Origin: Fibrobacterota bacterium
GTDB lineage: Bacteria; Fibrobacterota; Chitinivibrionia; Chitinivibrionales; JANQEN01
DNA length: 5,175 nucleotides
Direction: 5' to 3'
NCBI GenBank assembly: GCA_030619215.1
Contig: JAUXBV010000309.1
Location: 1-5,175 of the forward strand
Shown here: positions 1 through 5,175 of the stretch, piece after piece
How positions within the stretch are numbered: position 1 is the stretch's first letter
Layout of the letters: every line of letters begins with the position of its first letter
The notes under the pieces: generated by a model
Seen by the model: only the letters and a program-made list of their open reading frames with translations
Databases searched by the model: none
What the model was told of the DNA's origin: nothing
Translations under genes and position numbers: made by a program

Positions 1-95
1 GTGAAAATGTAACAAGGATGGCAGAAAAAAATGGTTGTAAGGTAACTTTAACCGAACAGGACAATGAGTATAAATTAACAATTGATAAAGCATAG
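1..95 (+). CDS. TusA/YedF-family sulfurtransferase-like protein, C-terminal end (5' partial)
   Basis: The reading frame is open from the window edge (first whole codon at position 3) to a TAG at 93-95, giving 30 residues that start ENVTRMAEKNGCKV and end YKLTIDKA. The pattern 'NV-R-A-x-x-x-G-x-x-V ... YxLTI' is the last helix and strand of the small TusA/SirA fold, as found in YedF proteins of selenium gene clusters. The CPxP motif with the sulfur-carrying cysteine would lie upstream and cannot be seen. In classical YedF a DsrE-like domain follows the TusA domain. Here the protein stops right after the TusA fold, so it is either a stand-alone TusA-like protein or one with a different order. 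It lies 97 bases before the desulfurase-family gene on the same strand, which supports a role in S/Se relay. Family fairly sure; exact role inferred. Confidence 0.72.
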   Translation, partial: ENVTRMAEKNGCKVTLTEQDNEYKLTIDKA

Positions 96-123
96 ATTCT
101 CCGAAACACCTTTTTATGAATAA

Positions 124-146
124 GGAGGGGGAAACACCTCCCCTTC
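124..146 (+). other. G/C-rich hairpin in the leader of the desulfurase-family gene
   Basis: GGAGGGGG (124-131) can pair with TCCCCTTC (139-146), giving 8 pairs including two G-U, around a 7-base loop. It lies between the TusA-like stop (95) and the next start (193). No run of T follows directly; the next bases are CCTTACAATTAATTATC. It is therefore a poor intrinsic terminator and could instead be a partial terminator, an RNA-processing site or a stabilising 5' structure. The 5' arm also contains a Shine-Dalgarno-like AGGAGG, but no start codon or open frame follows it. Function unknown. Confidence 0.35.
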
Positions 147-192
147 CCTTACAATTAATTATCTTTAATTCTATTTTTAAAGGTAAGGGGTT

Positions 193-1344
193 ATGATTTA
201 CTTTGATAACGCAGCAACATCATGGCCTAAACCTCCGGTCGTTACCGGGGCAATGGTCAGATGCATTAATGAAGCAGGCGCCAACCCCGGCCGTGCAGGC
301 CACAGGATGGCAAATGAGGCAGCCCGTATCGTATACGATACTCGTGAAGCGGTATGCGGGTTGTTTCATGCCACCGACCCACTTCGTGTCGTATTCACGA
401 ACAATGTGACTGAAGCCCTCAATGTTGCCCTGATCGGGTTACTTAATCCAGGTGACCATGTCATTACCGGCAGCATGGAACATAACTCAATGATGAGGCC
501 GCTTCGGTTCCTTGAAAAGCAGGGCGTTGAGCTCTCAGTTATCGCATGTTCCAGGGAGGGTTTTGTTGACCCACAGGAGGTTGCCAAAGCAATACGAAAG
601 AACACGGTAATGGTTGCACTGAACCATGCCTCGAATGTAACCGGCACCATACAGCCAATTGCTGAAATCGGCTACATCACACGAGAAAACGGCCTGCTGT
701 TTCTCATTGACACTGCACAGAGCGGCGGTGCCCTTGAGATTGACATGGAGAAAGAGTATGTCGATCTTTTAGGATTTACCGGCCACAAATCTCTCTATGG
801 CCCTATGGGAACAGGCGGTCTTATTATAGGTAACAGGGTGGACATAAGCGGATTCAAACCGATTAAAACCGGCGGTACCGGCAGCTGGTCGTCCGAAGAG
901 ATACAGCCCCGGTTTCTGCCGGACATGTGCGAAAGCGGTACCCAGAACGTGACCGGGCTTGCGGGCCTTAATGCCGGTATTAAATGGATACGGGCAAAGG
1001 GAGTTGATACAATTCGTAAACATGAAATGAAACTTATTAATAAATTAATTGCCGGATTAAAAGAAATTCCTGATGTTACTGTTTATGGCCCCTGCGACGC
1101 TGCCAGGCAATGCGCAACACTCTCCTTTACCATTGAAGGAATATCACCATCTGAAGCAGGGCTAATACTTGATGAAGAATACAATATTCTCTGCAGAGTC
1201 GGTTTACACTGCTCCCCATCTTCACATAAAACAATCGGCACGTTTCCTACCGGCACTATCCGCTTCGGGCTTGGTATATTTAACACTCAGGAAGAGGTTG
1301 ACACAGTACTTAATGCTATCAAAGAACTGGTGGAAAAAGATTAA
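193..1344 (+). CDS. Cysteine desulfurase-family protein (class V PLP aminotransferase fold) of a selenium cluster
   Basis: This 383-residue cytosolic enzyme has the class V aminotransferase (NifS/SufS-like) fold. Enzymes of this kind remove sulfur from cysteine, or selenium from selenocysteine, and hold it as a persulfide/perselenide on an active-site cysteine. The sequence opens MIYFDNAATSWPKP, typical of the family. It has H97 in SMEHNS (stacks on PLP), N148 in NHASNVTG, D173 and Q176 in LIDTAQSGG (PLP contacts), and the Schiff-base lysine K199 in TGHKSLYGP. The catalytic cysteine is C340 in RVGLHCSPSSHKTIGTFP. The closest named group I recognise is the 'cysteine desulfurase family protein' type (TIGR01977, usually about 380 residues), so it is full length. 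The start is fixed by a TAA nine bases upstream and by AAGGGG just before the ATG. Flanking TusA-like, DUF3343 and selD genes suggest it feeds selenium to SelD; that substrate is inferred. Confidence 0.93.
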   Translation: MIYFDNAATSWPKPPVVTGAMVRCINEAGANPGRAGHRMANEAARIVYDTREAVCGLFHATDPLRVVFTNNVTEALNVALIGLLNPGDHVITGSMEHNSMMRPLRFLEKQGVELSVIACSREGFVDPQEVAKAIRKNTVMVALNHASNVTGTIQPIAEIGYITRENGLLFLIDTAQSGGALEIDMEKEYVDLLGFTGHKSLYGPMGTGGLIIGNRVDISGFKPIKTGGTGSWSSEEIQPRFLPDMCESGTQNVTGLAGLNAGIKWIRAKGVDTIRKHEMKLINKLIAGLKEIPDVTVYGPCDAARQCATLSFTIEGISPSEAGLILDEEYNILCRVGLHCSPSSHKTIGTFPTGTIRFGLGIFNTQEEVDTVLNAIKELVEKD

Positions 1345-1395
1345 ATAAAGATAATTTTAGATTAGATTTTAAAAGATAAAAAGATAAAGAGAAAA

Positions 1396-1623
1396 ATGAA
1401 AGAAACGAAAGACGCGGTTATCCTGTTACATGCAACAAGCCATGCACTTCGGGCAGAGAAACTTATCAGAAAAGTAGGGATATCGTGTAAGCTTATTCCA
1501 GTTCCACGACAGTTCAGCTCAGATTGCGGGGTTTGTCTACGGTTAAAACAAACTGATTTAGAGAAGGCGGTAACGATCCTTAAAGAAGCGAATATTGAAA
1601 TTGACAATGTACATGATCTATAG
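1396..1623 (+). CDS. DUF3343 protein, putative Se/S carrier
   Basis: This is a 75-residue soluble protein. It matches the DUF3343 family (Pfam 'putative Se/S carrier protein-like'), known mainly from proximity to selD, yedF and desulfurase genes; its biochemistry is not established. It begins with a beta strand (AVILLHATSHALRAEKLI, residues 7-24). The family signature follows at 33-49: LIPVPRQFSSDCGVCLR, containing C44 and C47 as a CxxC pair. C31 lies just ahead of it. C44 is the conserved cysteine and the likely Se/S-binding residue; C47 could form a disulfide or selenenylsulfide with it. The ATG at 1396 is the only plausible start: an in-frame TAG lies at 1363 with no ATG, GTG or TTG in between. 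The ribosome site is weak (AAAGAG). It follows the desulfurase gene by 51 bases and precedes selD by 129. Confidence 0.85.
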   Translation: MKETKDAVILLHATSHALRAEKLIRKVGISCKLIPVPRQFSSDCGVCLRLKQTDLEKAVTILKEANIEIDNVHDL

Positions 1624-1627
1624 AAGA

Positions 1628-1730
1628 ATGGAGTGATGGAGTAATGGAGTCCTAAAGGATTAAAATAATGGAGTAAAGGGAATATATGAAATAAAGTATA
1701 ATCATATATATCCAACACTCCAGTACTCCA
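1628..1730. repeat. Period-8 ATGGAGTN repeat with inverted copies
   Basis: Three tandem 8-base units, ATGGAGTG, ATGGAGTA and ATGGAGTC, occupy 1628-1651. A fourth, ATGGAGTA (1668-1675), keeps the same phase, 24 bases after the third. Two inverted copies of the core, ACTCCA at 1717-1722 and 1725-1730, are also 8 bases apart. The segment 1637-1650 can pair with 1717-1730 at 13 of 14 positions, forming a long-armed hairpin with a 66-base loop. The block fills most of the gap between the DUF3343 gene and selD. It has no coding potential. It resembles short dispersed intergenic repeats of unknown function rather than a CRISPR, since units are too short and there are no spacers. Confidence 0.75.
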
Positions 1731-1742
1731 ATCTTATATTTG

Positions 1743-1748
1743 AAAGGG
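1743..1748 (+). promoter_or_regulatory. Ribosome binding site for the full-length selD start
   Basis: AAAGGG lies four bases before the ATG at 1753. Spacing is on the short side, but this is the best Shine-Dalgarno match near either candidate start. The alternative ATG at 1819 has only TGAGCTGCTAAA in front of it, with no purine-rich ribosome site at proper distance. An in-frame TGA at 1741-1743 rules out a start further upstream without another readthrough. Confidence 0.6.
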
Positions 1749-1752
1749 TTTT

Positions 1753-2808
1753 ATGGAAGACAAAAGAGAAAAGATACGGCTTACTTCACTGGCATCTGCG
1801 GCAGGGTGAGCTGCTAAAATGGGTCCTGAGACCCTGGCGCAGGTCTTGCAGCCGCTTAAAGACTTATTTCATGACAAAATCACCCCGGAGTTGCTCGTCG
1901 GCCTTGACACAAGCGATGATGCAGCCGTTTATAAAATCACCGATGATAAAGCGATAATCCACACCGTGGATTTTTTCACCCCTATCGTCGATGATCCCTA
2001 TGATTTCGGCGCTATCGCAGCTGCAAATGCTTTAAGCGATGTCTATGCAATGGGCGGGAGCGTTATTCTGGCTTTGAATATCTGTGGCTTTCCGCCGGAC
2101 TTCCCTATTGAAATCATGAATGAAATATTACGGGGCGGTGCGGAAAAAGTAGCCGAATCCGGCGGTATCCTCGCAGGGGGACATACAGTGGAAGATAAAG
2201 AGCCTAAATACGGCCTGTCAGTAATGGGTATCGTGCATCCGGATAAATTATTCACAACAAAGGATGCGAAACCCGGGGATGTTTTGGTTTTGACGAAACC
2301 ACTGGGAGTTGGCATAGTTACCACCGCTTTAAAATCCGATGTGGCTGATCCTTCCCATATTAAAATTGCCTCTGAAAACATGAAGAAATTAAACCGTAAA
2401 GCTGCAGAGCTGTTCCAGCAAGCCGACGTTCATGCATGTACCGACATTACCGGCTTCTCTATACTCGGACATTGTGATGAAATTGCCAAACACAGCGGTG
2501 TTCAATTGAATATAGAATTTAATAAGCTGCCATTTACAGATGGTGCAAAAAAGTATGCCGGGGAGTGGCTCTTTCCGGGCGGCTCATGTAAAAACGAGGC
2601 CTGCTATAAAAAGGACGTATCATTTGTAAAAGATATTTCCAAGGAAATGCAGATGCTGCTTTACACACCAGAGACATCAGGCGGCCTTCTTGCTGCCATA
2701 GCACCGGAAAGACTTGACGAGCTACAGGGCGATTTTGAAAAGAGCAACGAAAGCTGCTGGGTTATCGGCGAAGTAATAGAGGGACAAGGGATCAAAGTTA
2801 TAGCTTAA
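1753..2808 (+). CDS. selD: Selenide, water dikinase (selenophosphate synthetase), selenocysteine-containing
   Basis: SelD makes selenophosphate, AMP and phosphate from selenide, ATP and water; selenophosphate is the selenium donor for selenocysteine-tRNA and selenouridine-tRNA. Read through the TGA at 1807-1809 as selenocysteine, the protein has 351 residues, close to E. coli SelD. The N-terminus MEDKREKIRLTSLASAAG-U19-AAK aligns with E. coli RLTQYSHGAG-C17-GCK: U19 replaces catalytic Cys17, K22 matches Lys20, and Ala21 stands where E. coli has Cys19. ATP/Mg residues are present: D55-D56 in TSDDAAVY, D73 in TVDFF, D96 in NALSD, D231 in CTDITG. Also present are AGGH, TKPLGVG and the C-terminal TSGGLL. 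Without the first 22 residues, i.e. starting at 1819, the catalytic loop would be lost. It is the last gene of the selenium cluster and is convergent with the lipoprotein gene 29 bases on. No clear terminator follows. A cysteine pair, C279 and C284, lies in a variable loop. Confidence 0.95.
1807..1809 (+). other. selD: In-frame TGA read as selenocysteine (Sec19 of SelD)
   Basis: The TGA is in frame with the ATG at 1753 and with the rest of SelD. Conserved family sequence lies on both sides: IRLTSLASAAG before, AAKMGPETL after. It falls at the catalytic position, which is cysteine in E. coli and selenocysteine in many other SelD proteins. About 1,400 other sense codons across this window's genes contain no in-frame TGA, and TGG is used for tryptophan. 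A general reassignment of TGA is therefore unlikely, and a point mutation of TGC/TGT is less likely than recoding in a selenium operon. Confidence 0.93.
1810..1853 (+). promoter_or_regulatory. Candidate bacterial SECIS element in selD
   Basis: A bacterial SECIS is an mRNA hairpin just after the UGA that recruits SelB. Two compact hairpins are visible. (1) GGGTC (1821-1825) and GACCC (1830-1834) form 5 perfect pairs around loop CTGA. Its stem starts 11 bases after the TGA, the same spacing as the E. coli fdhF upper stem, but the loop's G is third rather than first or second. (2) GGC-GCA (1836-1841) pairs with TGC-GCC (1847-1849, 1851-1853), with A1850 bulged, around loop GGTCT. It starts with G as SelB prefers and contains GCAGGTCT as in the fdhF SECIS (recalled), but its loop lies 32 bases after the TGA. 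AGACC (1829-1833) can also pair with GGTCT (1842-1846), and GCTGC (1810-1814) with GCAGC (1848-1852). The active fold is undecided. Confidence 0.62.
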
Positions 2809-2837
2809 AACTGCCATATAGATATTTTATTAATTAC

Positions 2838-3221
2838 CTACTTTGCCTTCCTAAGCTTTTTACCTATATAATCCAGGCTCAACGAAAGGGAAAATGTTTC
2901 AAATCCCGGCCTTCGGCGCACTACCTCAGGAACTAATGTCTCTATAATGTAGCCTTCACTGGAATTTCCATCTACCATTACAGGACGACATTCAAAAAAA
3001 CCGGAAGAGGATGAGGAGTATAGCGCCTCAATAATCGTTCCCTTTTGAATAATGCAGGTGAATCCGTCTGAGTACTCCTCGCTGCCCTGGATGTCCGCGG
3101 CCTCCTTTAAATCAACAAGAACTTCAAATCGGTCGCCCTTCTTTACCGTTGTGCCGGAACCACAAGCAAGAAATAATATTAGAACCGGAAGAGTACAAAT
3201 TAATGCAGTTCTTATTTGCAT
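2838..3221 (-). CDS. Small predicted lipoprotein of unknown function
   Basis: This 127-residue protein belongs to no family I recognise. It starts with a lipoprotein signal peptide: a charged MQIR, a hydrophobic stretch (residues 5-19, ALICTLPVLILFLA) and a lipobox-like FLAC with C20 as the predicted lipid-bearing cysteine. Phe at -3 is less usual than Leu. The mature part of about 108 residues is soluble and strand-rich by eye (KKGDRFEVLVDL, TCIIQKGTIIEALYS, FFECRPVMVDG, EGYIIETLVPE), which could fit an SH3-like small barrel; that is inference. C56 and C78 could form a disulfide. The C-terminus is basic (IGKKLRKAK). An excellent ribosome site and good codon sense support a real gene. It converges on selD, ends 29 bases from it, and has no operon partner in view, so context gives no function. 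Confidence 0.8.
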   Translation of the reverse strand: MQIRTALICTLPVLILFLACGSGTTVKKGDRFEVLVDLKEAADIQGSEEYSDGFTCIIQKGTIIEALYSSSSSGFFECRPVMVDGNSSEGYIIETLVPEVVRRRPGFETFSLSLSLDYIGKKLRKAK

Positions 3222-3228
3222 AATATAT

Positions 3229-3236
3229 ACCTCCTT
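3229..3236 (-). promoter_or_regulatory. Strong ribosome binding site of the lipoprotein gene
   Basis: On the - strand the sequence reads AAGGAGGT, a full match to the anti-Shine-Dalgarno, seven bases before the ATG ending at 3221. It is the strongest ribosome site in the window. It confirms the start and argues that this unrecognised small gene is expressed. Confidence 0.85.
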
Positions 3237-3563
3237 TAATTTTTTATTTCTTTATATTTTTTTTCTTTGTAATTCTTATAATGAATCTAACATTCGCCAA
3301 CTATTACTACAAATTAAAAATGAAAATCGTACCTTTAAAAGAAAAGGTTATAAAAGCTGACAACTTTTTTGATAACGCAAAATATTGGAATACCTGCTAT
3401 CAATCTTTGCGATATAGATTAATTATCGTTATAAATTTCAATTACTTACAAGCGCAACCTAATGTTTATTCTCTATAAATCGAAAAGGCAGAAATGGGTA
3501 ATTAAACCTGATTCTGCCTTATTAGTTTTAACCTATTGAAATTTAAATAGTTATCGCTTATTA
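3237..3563. other. AT-rich intergenic region, no gene recognised
   Basis: This stretch separates the lipoprotein gene from the UDP-glucose dehydrogenase gene; both are on the - strand. It is very AT-rich, with long T runs near 3237-3270. A - strand TATAAG (complement of 3275-3280) is a possible -10 box for the lipoprotein gene, but no convincing -35 sits at proper spacing. A perfect TATAAT on the + strand (3277-3282) also lacks a -35 and has no gene ahead of it. The open frame 3281-3478 (+) has no ribosome site and low-complexity AT-driven residues, so I do not call it. The only clear structure is the hairpin at 3485-3520. Confidence 0.6.
3485..3520 (-). terminator. Hairpin, probable terminator of the UDP-glucose dehydrogenase gene
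   Basis: AAGGCAGAA (3485-3493) and TTCTGCCTT (3512-3520) are perfect 9-base inverted repeats. After one A-A mismatch, TGGGT (3495-3499) pairs with ACCTG (3506-3510) with two G-U pairs, leaving the six-base loop AATTAA. Read on the - strand, the hairpin begins 43 bases after the dehydrogenase stop. It ends in CCTTTT followed by CGATTTATAG, a short T-run. On the + strand it is followed by ATTAGTTTTAA, but no + strand gene runs into it. The short T-run makes termination likely rather than certain. Confidence 0.65.
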
Positions 3564-4949
3564 CTAAAAGTGCCTCAACGATGGCCTGCCAATACGAAAT
3601 ACGCTGAATCCTATTTTAAATAACTTATCATGGTCAAGAAGATTCCGTCCATCAAACAGGAATGCCGGTTTCTCCATTGAATCGTAGATTTTCTGATAAT
3701 CGAGGTCTTTATATAAATCCCATTCCGTAACTACTGCAATTGCATGAGCGCCTTTTGCTGCTTCATAGGGATCTTCTCCAAAAGTAACACTATCCTTTTG
3801 TTCCTTAAGATCATTCTTTGCATTTGCAAGGGCTTTTGGATCAGTTACAACAATCTCCGCCTTTTCCTCAATAAGCTTCTTTGCAACATATATCGCCGGT
3901 GACTCCCTGGTATCTCCCGTATCCTTTTTAAATGCAAATCCAAACAATGCAATCTTCTTCCCTGCAACAGTATTAAACATTACCTTAATCATCTGGCGTA
4001 CGAACCGATGCTCCTGGTACTCATTTATTTTAATAACACTTTCCCAATATTGAGCCACTTCATGTAATCCATAGTTTTCTGCGATATAAACCAGGTTTAA
4101 AATGTCCTTCTTAAAACAGGAGCCGCCGAAACCAACACTCGCATTTAAAAACTCTGATCCAATTCTTTTATCCATTCCAATAGCATGTGCAACTTCAGAG
4201 ATATTTGCTTCTGCCTTTTCACATAAAGCAGAAATACTGTTAATTGAAGATATACGTTGAGCAAGAAACGCATTTGCGACCAGTTTGGACAACTCAGCAC
4301 TCCAGACATTACTGGTAACAATCTTCTCGCGAGGAATCCAGTTTGCAAACAGGTTAACAAGCTCCTGTCTTGCTTTTAGTCCGGATTCAGTCTCATGTGA
4401 TCCTATCAATACCCGGTCAGGGTTTTCAAGGTCTTTAATTGCAGTACCCTCTGCAAGAAACTCCGGATTTGAAAGAACTTCGAAATGGATACCCTTATCG
4501 TTATCATTAAGTATACGATCCATGGCCCTTGCTGTTCGAACAGGCAGTGTGCTCTTTTCAACAACAATCTTATTGTTTTCTGCGACTCTCACAATATCCC
4601 GTGCAGTCTTTTCCCAGTACTGAAGATCTGCAGCCTTACCTGCACCTTCACCAAATGTTTTTGTCGGTGTGTTAACGGAAACAAAAATGATATCCGCTTT
4701 TTTAATGTTTTTATCTATCTCTGTAGAAAAGAATAAGTTACGTCCTCTCGCCTCTTTAACTACTTCAAGCAGCCCCGGCTCATATATCGGCAGGTTATCG
4801 GTCTTCCACGCGGCAATGCGTTTGGCATTTATATCGACAACCGTTACTTCGTATTTAGGGCAGCGAGCTGCTATCATGGCCATTGTAGGGCCACCGACAT
4901 AACCGGCTCCTATACAAAGAATCCTTTTTTTAATTTTCTTATCAGTCAT
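3564..4949 (-). CDS. ugd: UDP-glucose 6-dehydrogenase, eukaryote-like type
   Basis: This cytosolic enzyme oxidises UDP-glucose to UDP-glucuronate with two NAD+, supplying precursors for capsule, exopolysaccharide or lipopolysaccharide sugars. The 461 residues cover the family's three parts: an N-terminal NAD-binding domain with GAGYVGG (G14, G16, G19), a central helical domain, and a C-terminal UDP-binding domain. The catalytic nucleophile is C278 in [10 protein letters not shown], with D282 four residues on. K222 in [18 protein letters not shown] matches human Lys220. The C-terminal domain has [14 protein letters not shown] near 336-349 and R435 in FDGRNLL. Long stretches match the animal UGDH as I recall it ([43 protein letters not shown]). 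The roughly 30-residue tail of the human protein is missing, as expected in bacteria. AGGAT, complement of 4958-4962, lies eight bases before the ATG. It appears monocistronic within the window. Confidence 0.96.
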   Translation of the reverse strand: MTDKKIKKRILCIGAGYVGGPTMAMIAARCPKYEVTVVDINAKRIAAWKTDNLPIYEPGLLEVVKEARGRNLFFSTEIDKNIKKADIIFVSVNTPTKTFGEGAGKAADLQYWEKTARDIVRVAENNKIVVEKSTLPVRTARAMDRILNDNDKGIHFEVLSNPEFLAEGTAIKDLENPDRVLIGSHETESGLKARQELVNLFANWIPREKIVTSNVWSAELSKLVANAFLAQRISSINSISALCEKAEANISEVAHAIGMDKRIGSEFLNASVGFGGSCFKKDILNLVYIAENYGLHEVAQYWESVIKINEYQEHRFVRQMIKVMFNTVAGKKIALFGFAFKKDTGDTRESPAIYVAKKLIEEKAEIVVTDPKALANAKNDLKEQKDSVTFGEDPYEAAKGAHAIAVVTEWDLYKDLDYQKIYDSMEKPAFLFDGRNLLDHDKLFKIGFSVFRIGRPSLRHF

Positions 4950-5175
4950 TCCAATTCATCCTGTTTTTATAAAATGAATTTTGAAGTATTTCGAAAGTGA
5001 ATAAATATAAGTTATAGCAATTATTACTGCTAATTGAAATAATGTTTTTATAACCGGTGTAAGTGCGCTTATTTAGTGCTTTTATTACTGGCACGGCAAC
5101 TGTAAATAATTTAGTTTATTTTAACCCCATAAAAAGAGTTTACGACACTAATTGAATAATTGGTGACCAAAATCA
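4950..5175. other. AT-rich upstream region of ugd, possible promoter
   Basis: No open frame or RNA gene is recognisable here. It is the natural place for the ugd promoter on the - strand. Two weak candidates can be read there. One is TTGCCG (complement of 5094-5099) with TAAATA (complement of 5070-5075) at an 18-base spacing. The other is TTTCAA with TATAAC at a 17-base spacing nearer the gene. Neither stands out in such AT-rich DNA. The region continues past the window edge. Confidence 0.3.

Noticed and set aside
103..139. GAAACACCT occurring twice (103-111 and 131-139)
   Set aside because: Only two 9-base copies with no palindromy or regular context; likely chance, though a regulator half-site cannot be excluded.
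1362..1718. A 118-residue - strand open frame opposite the DUF3343 gene
   Set aside because: It lies over a recognised + strand family protein and the octamer repeat, and its residues reflect AT-rich DNA; antisense shadow.
1628..1730. The ATGGAGTN units as a CRISPR array
   Set aside because: Units are 8 bases in near-tandem phase without unique spacers of constant length, and no cas gene is near.
1807..1809. TGA as evidence of a changed genetic code (Trp or Gly) or of a pseudogene
   Set aside because: No other in-frame TGA occurs in the genes here, TGG encodes tryptophan, and the rest of selD is intact with its metal and ATP residues; the position is the known Sec/Cys site.
1819..2808. selD starting at the ATG at 1819
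   Set aside because: This start has no ribosome site, loses the catalytic loop and leaves the conserved sequence at 1753-1818 unexplained; reading the TGA as selenocysteine restores a full-length SelD.
3052..3360. A 102-residue + strand open frame opposite the lipoprotein gene
   Set aside because: It overlaps the 5' half of the lipoprotein gene antisense, runs into AT-rich intergenic DNA, and has no ribosome site; the - strand gene has a perfect one.
3281..3478. A 65-residue + strand open frame in the gap before ugd
   Set aside because: There is no ribosome site before its ATG, its composition is what AT-rich DNA gives by chance, and it has no recognisable motif.
4285..4902. Overlapping + strand open frames opposite ugd
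   Set aside because: All lie antisense to strongly conserved dehydrogenase coding sequence and show no family features.
5030..5156. CTAATTGAA occurring twice upstream of ugd
   Set aside because: Nine-base AT-rich words recur by chance in such sequence; no symmetry or promoter-related spacing.

Overview
The window is bacterial, moderately AT-rich with AT-richer intergenic DNA, and looks chromosomal: no transposase, integrase, phage, CRISPR or RNA gene is visible. A predicted lipoprotein points to a diderm-type envelope. The selenocysteine-containing SelD means the cell must have UGA-decoding machinery (SelA/SelB/SelC) elsewhere. The phylum cannot be fixed from this sequence. A selenocysteine SelD and a eukaryote-like UDP-glucose dehydrogenase would suit, for example, Desulfobacterota, Nitrospirota or Planctomycetota; that is inference. 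None of the six genes ends in TGA (four TAG, two TAA).

Left half (1-2808, + strand): a selenium-metabolism cluster. In order it holds the C-terminal end of a TusA/YedF-type protein, a class V PLP cysteine desulfurase-family enzyme (193-1344), a small DUF3343 'Se/S carrier-like' protein (1396-1623) and selD (selenophosphate synthetase). The main result is that selD really begins at 1753, not at the downstream ATG at 1819. An in-frame TGA at 1807-1809 sits exactly where E. coli SelD has catalytic Cys17, so SelD is itself a selenoprotein. Hairpin-forming sequence right after the TGA is the candidate bacterial SECIS. The likely logic is that the desulfurase mobilises S/Se, the TusA-like and DUF3343 proteins relay it, and SelD activates selenide to selenophosphate. 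SelD would also need its own product to be made. A period-8 repeat (ATGGAGTN) with an inverted partner lies just before selD.

Middle (2809-3563): a short lipoprotein gene of unknown function on the - strand, convergent with selD, then about 340 bases of AT-rich non-coding DNA. That stretch carries a good hairpin near its right end.

Right (3564-5175): a - strand gene for UDP-glucose 6-dehydrogenase that closely resembles the animal enzyme. It is preceded by about 225 bases of AT-rich DNA without a recognisable gene. It has no evident functional link to the selenium cluster.
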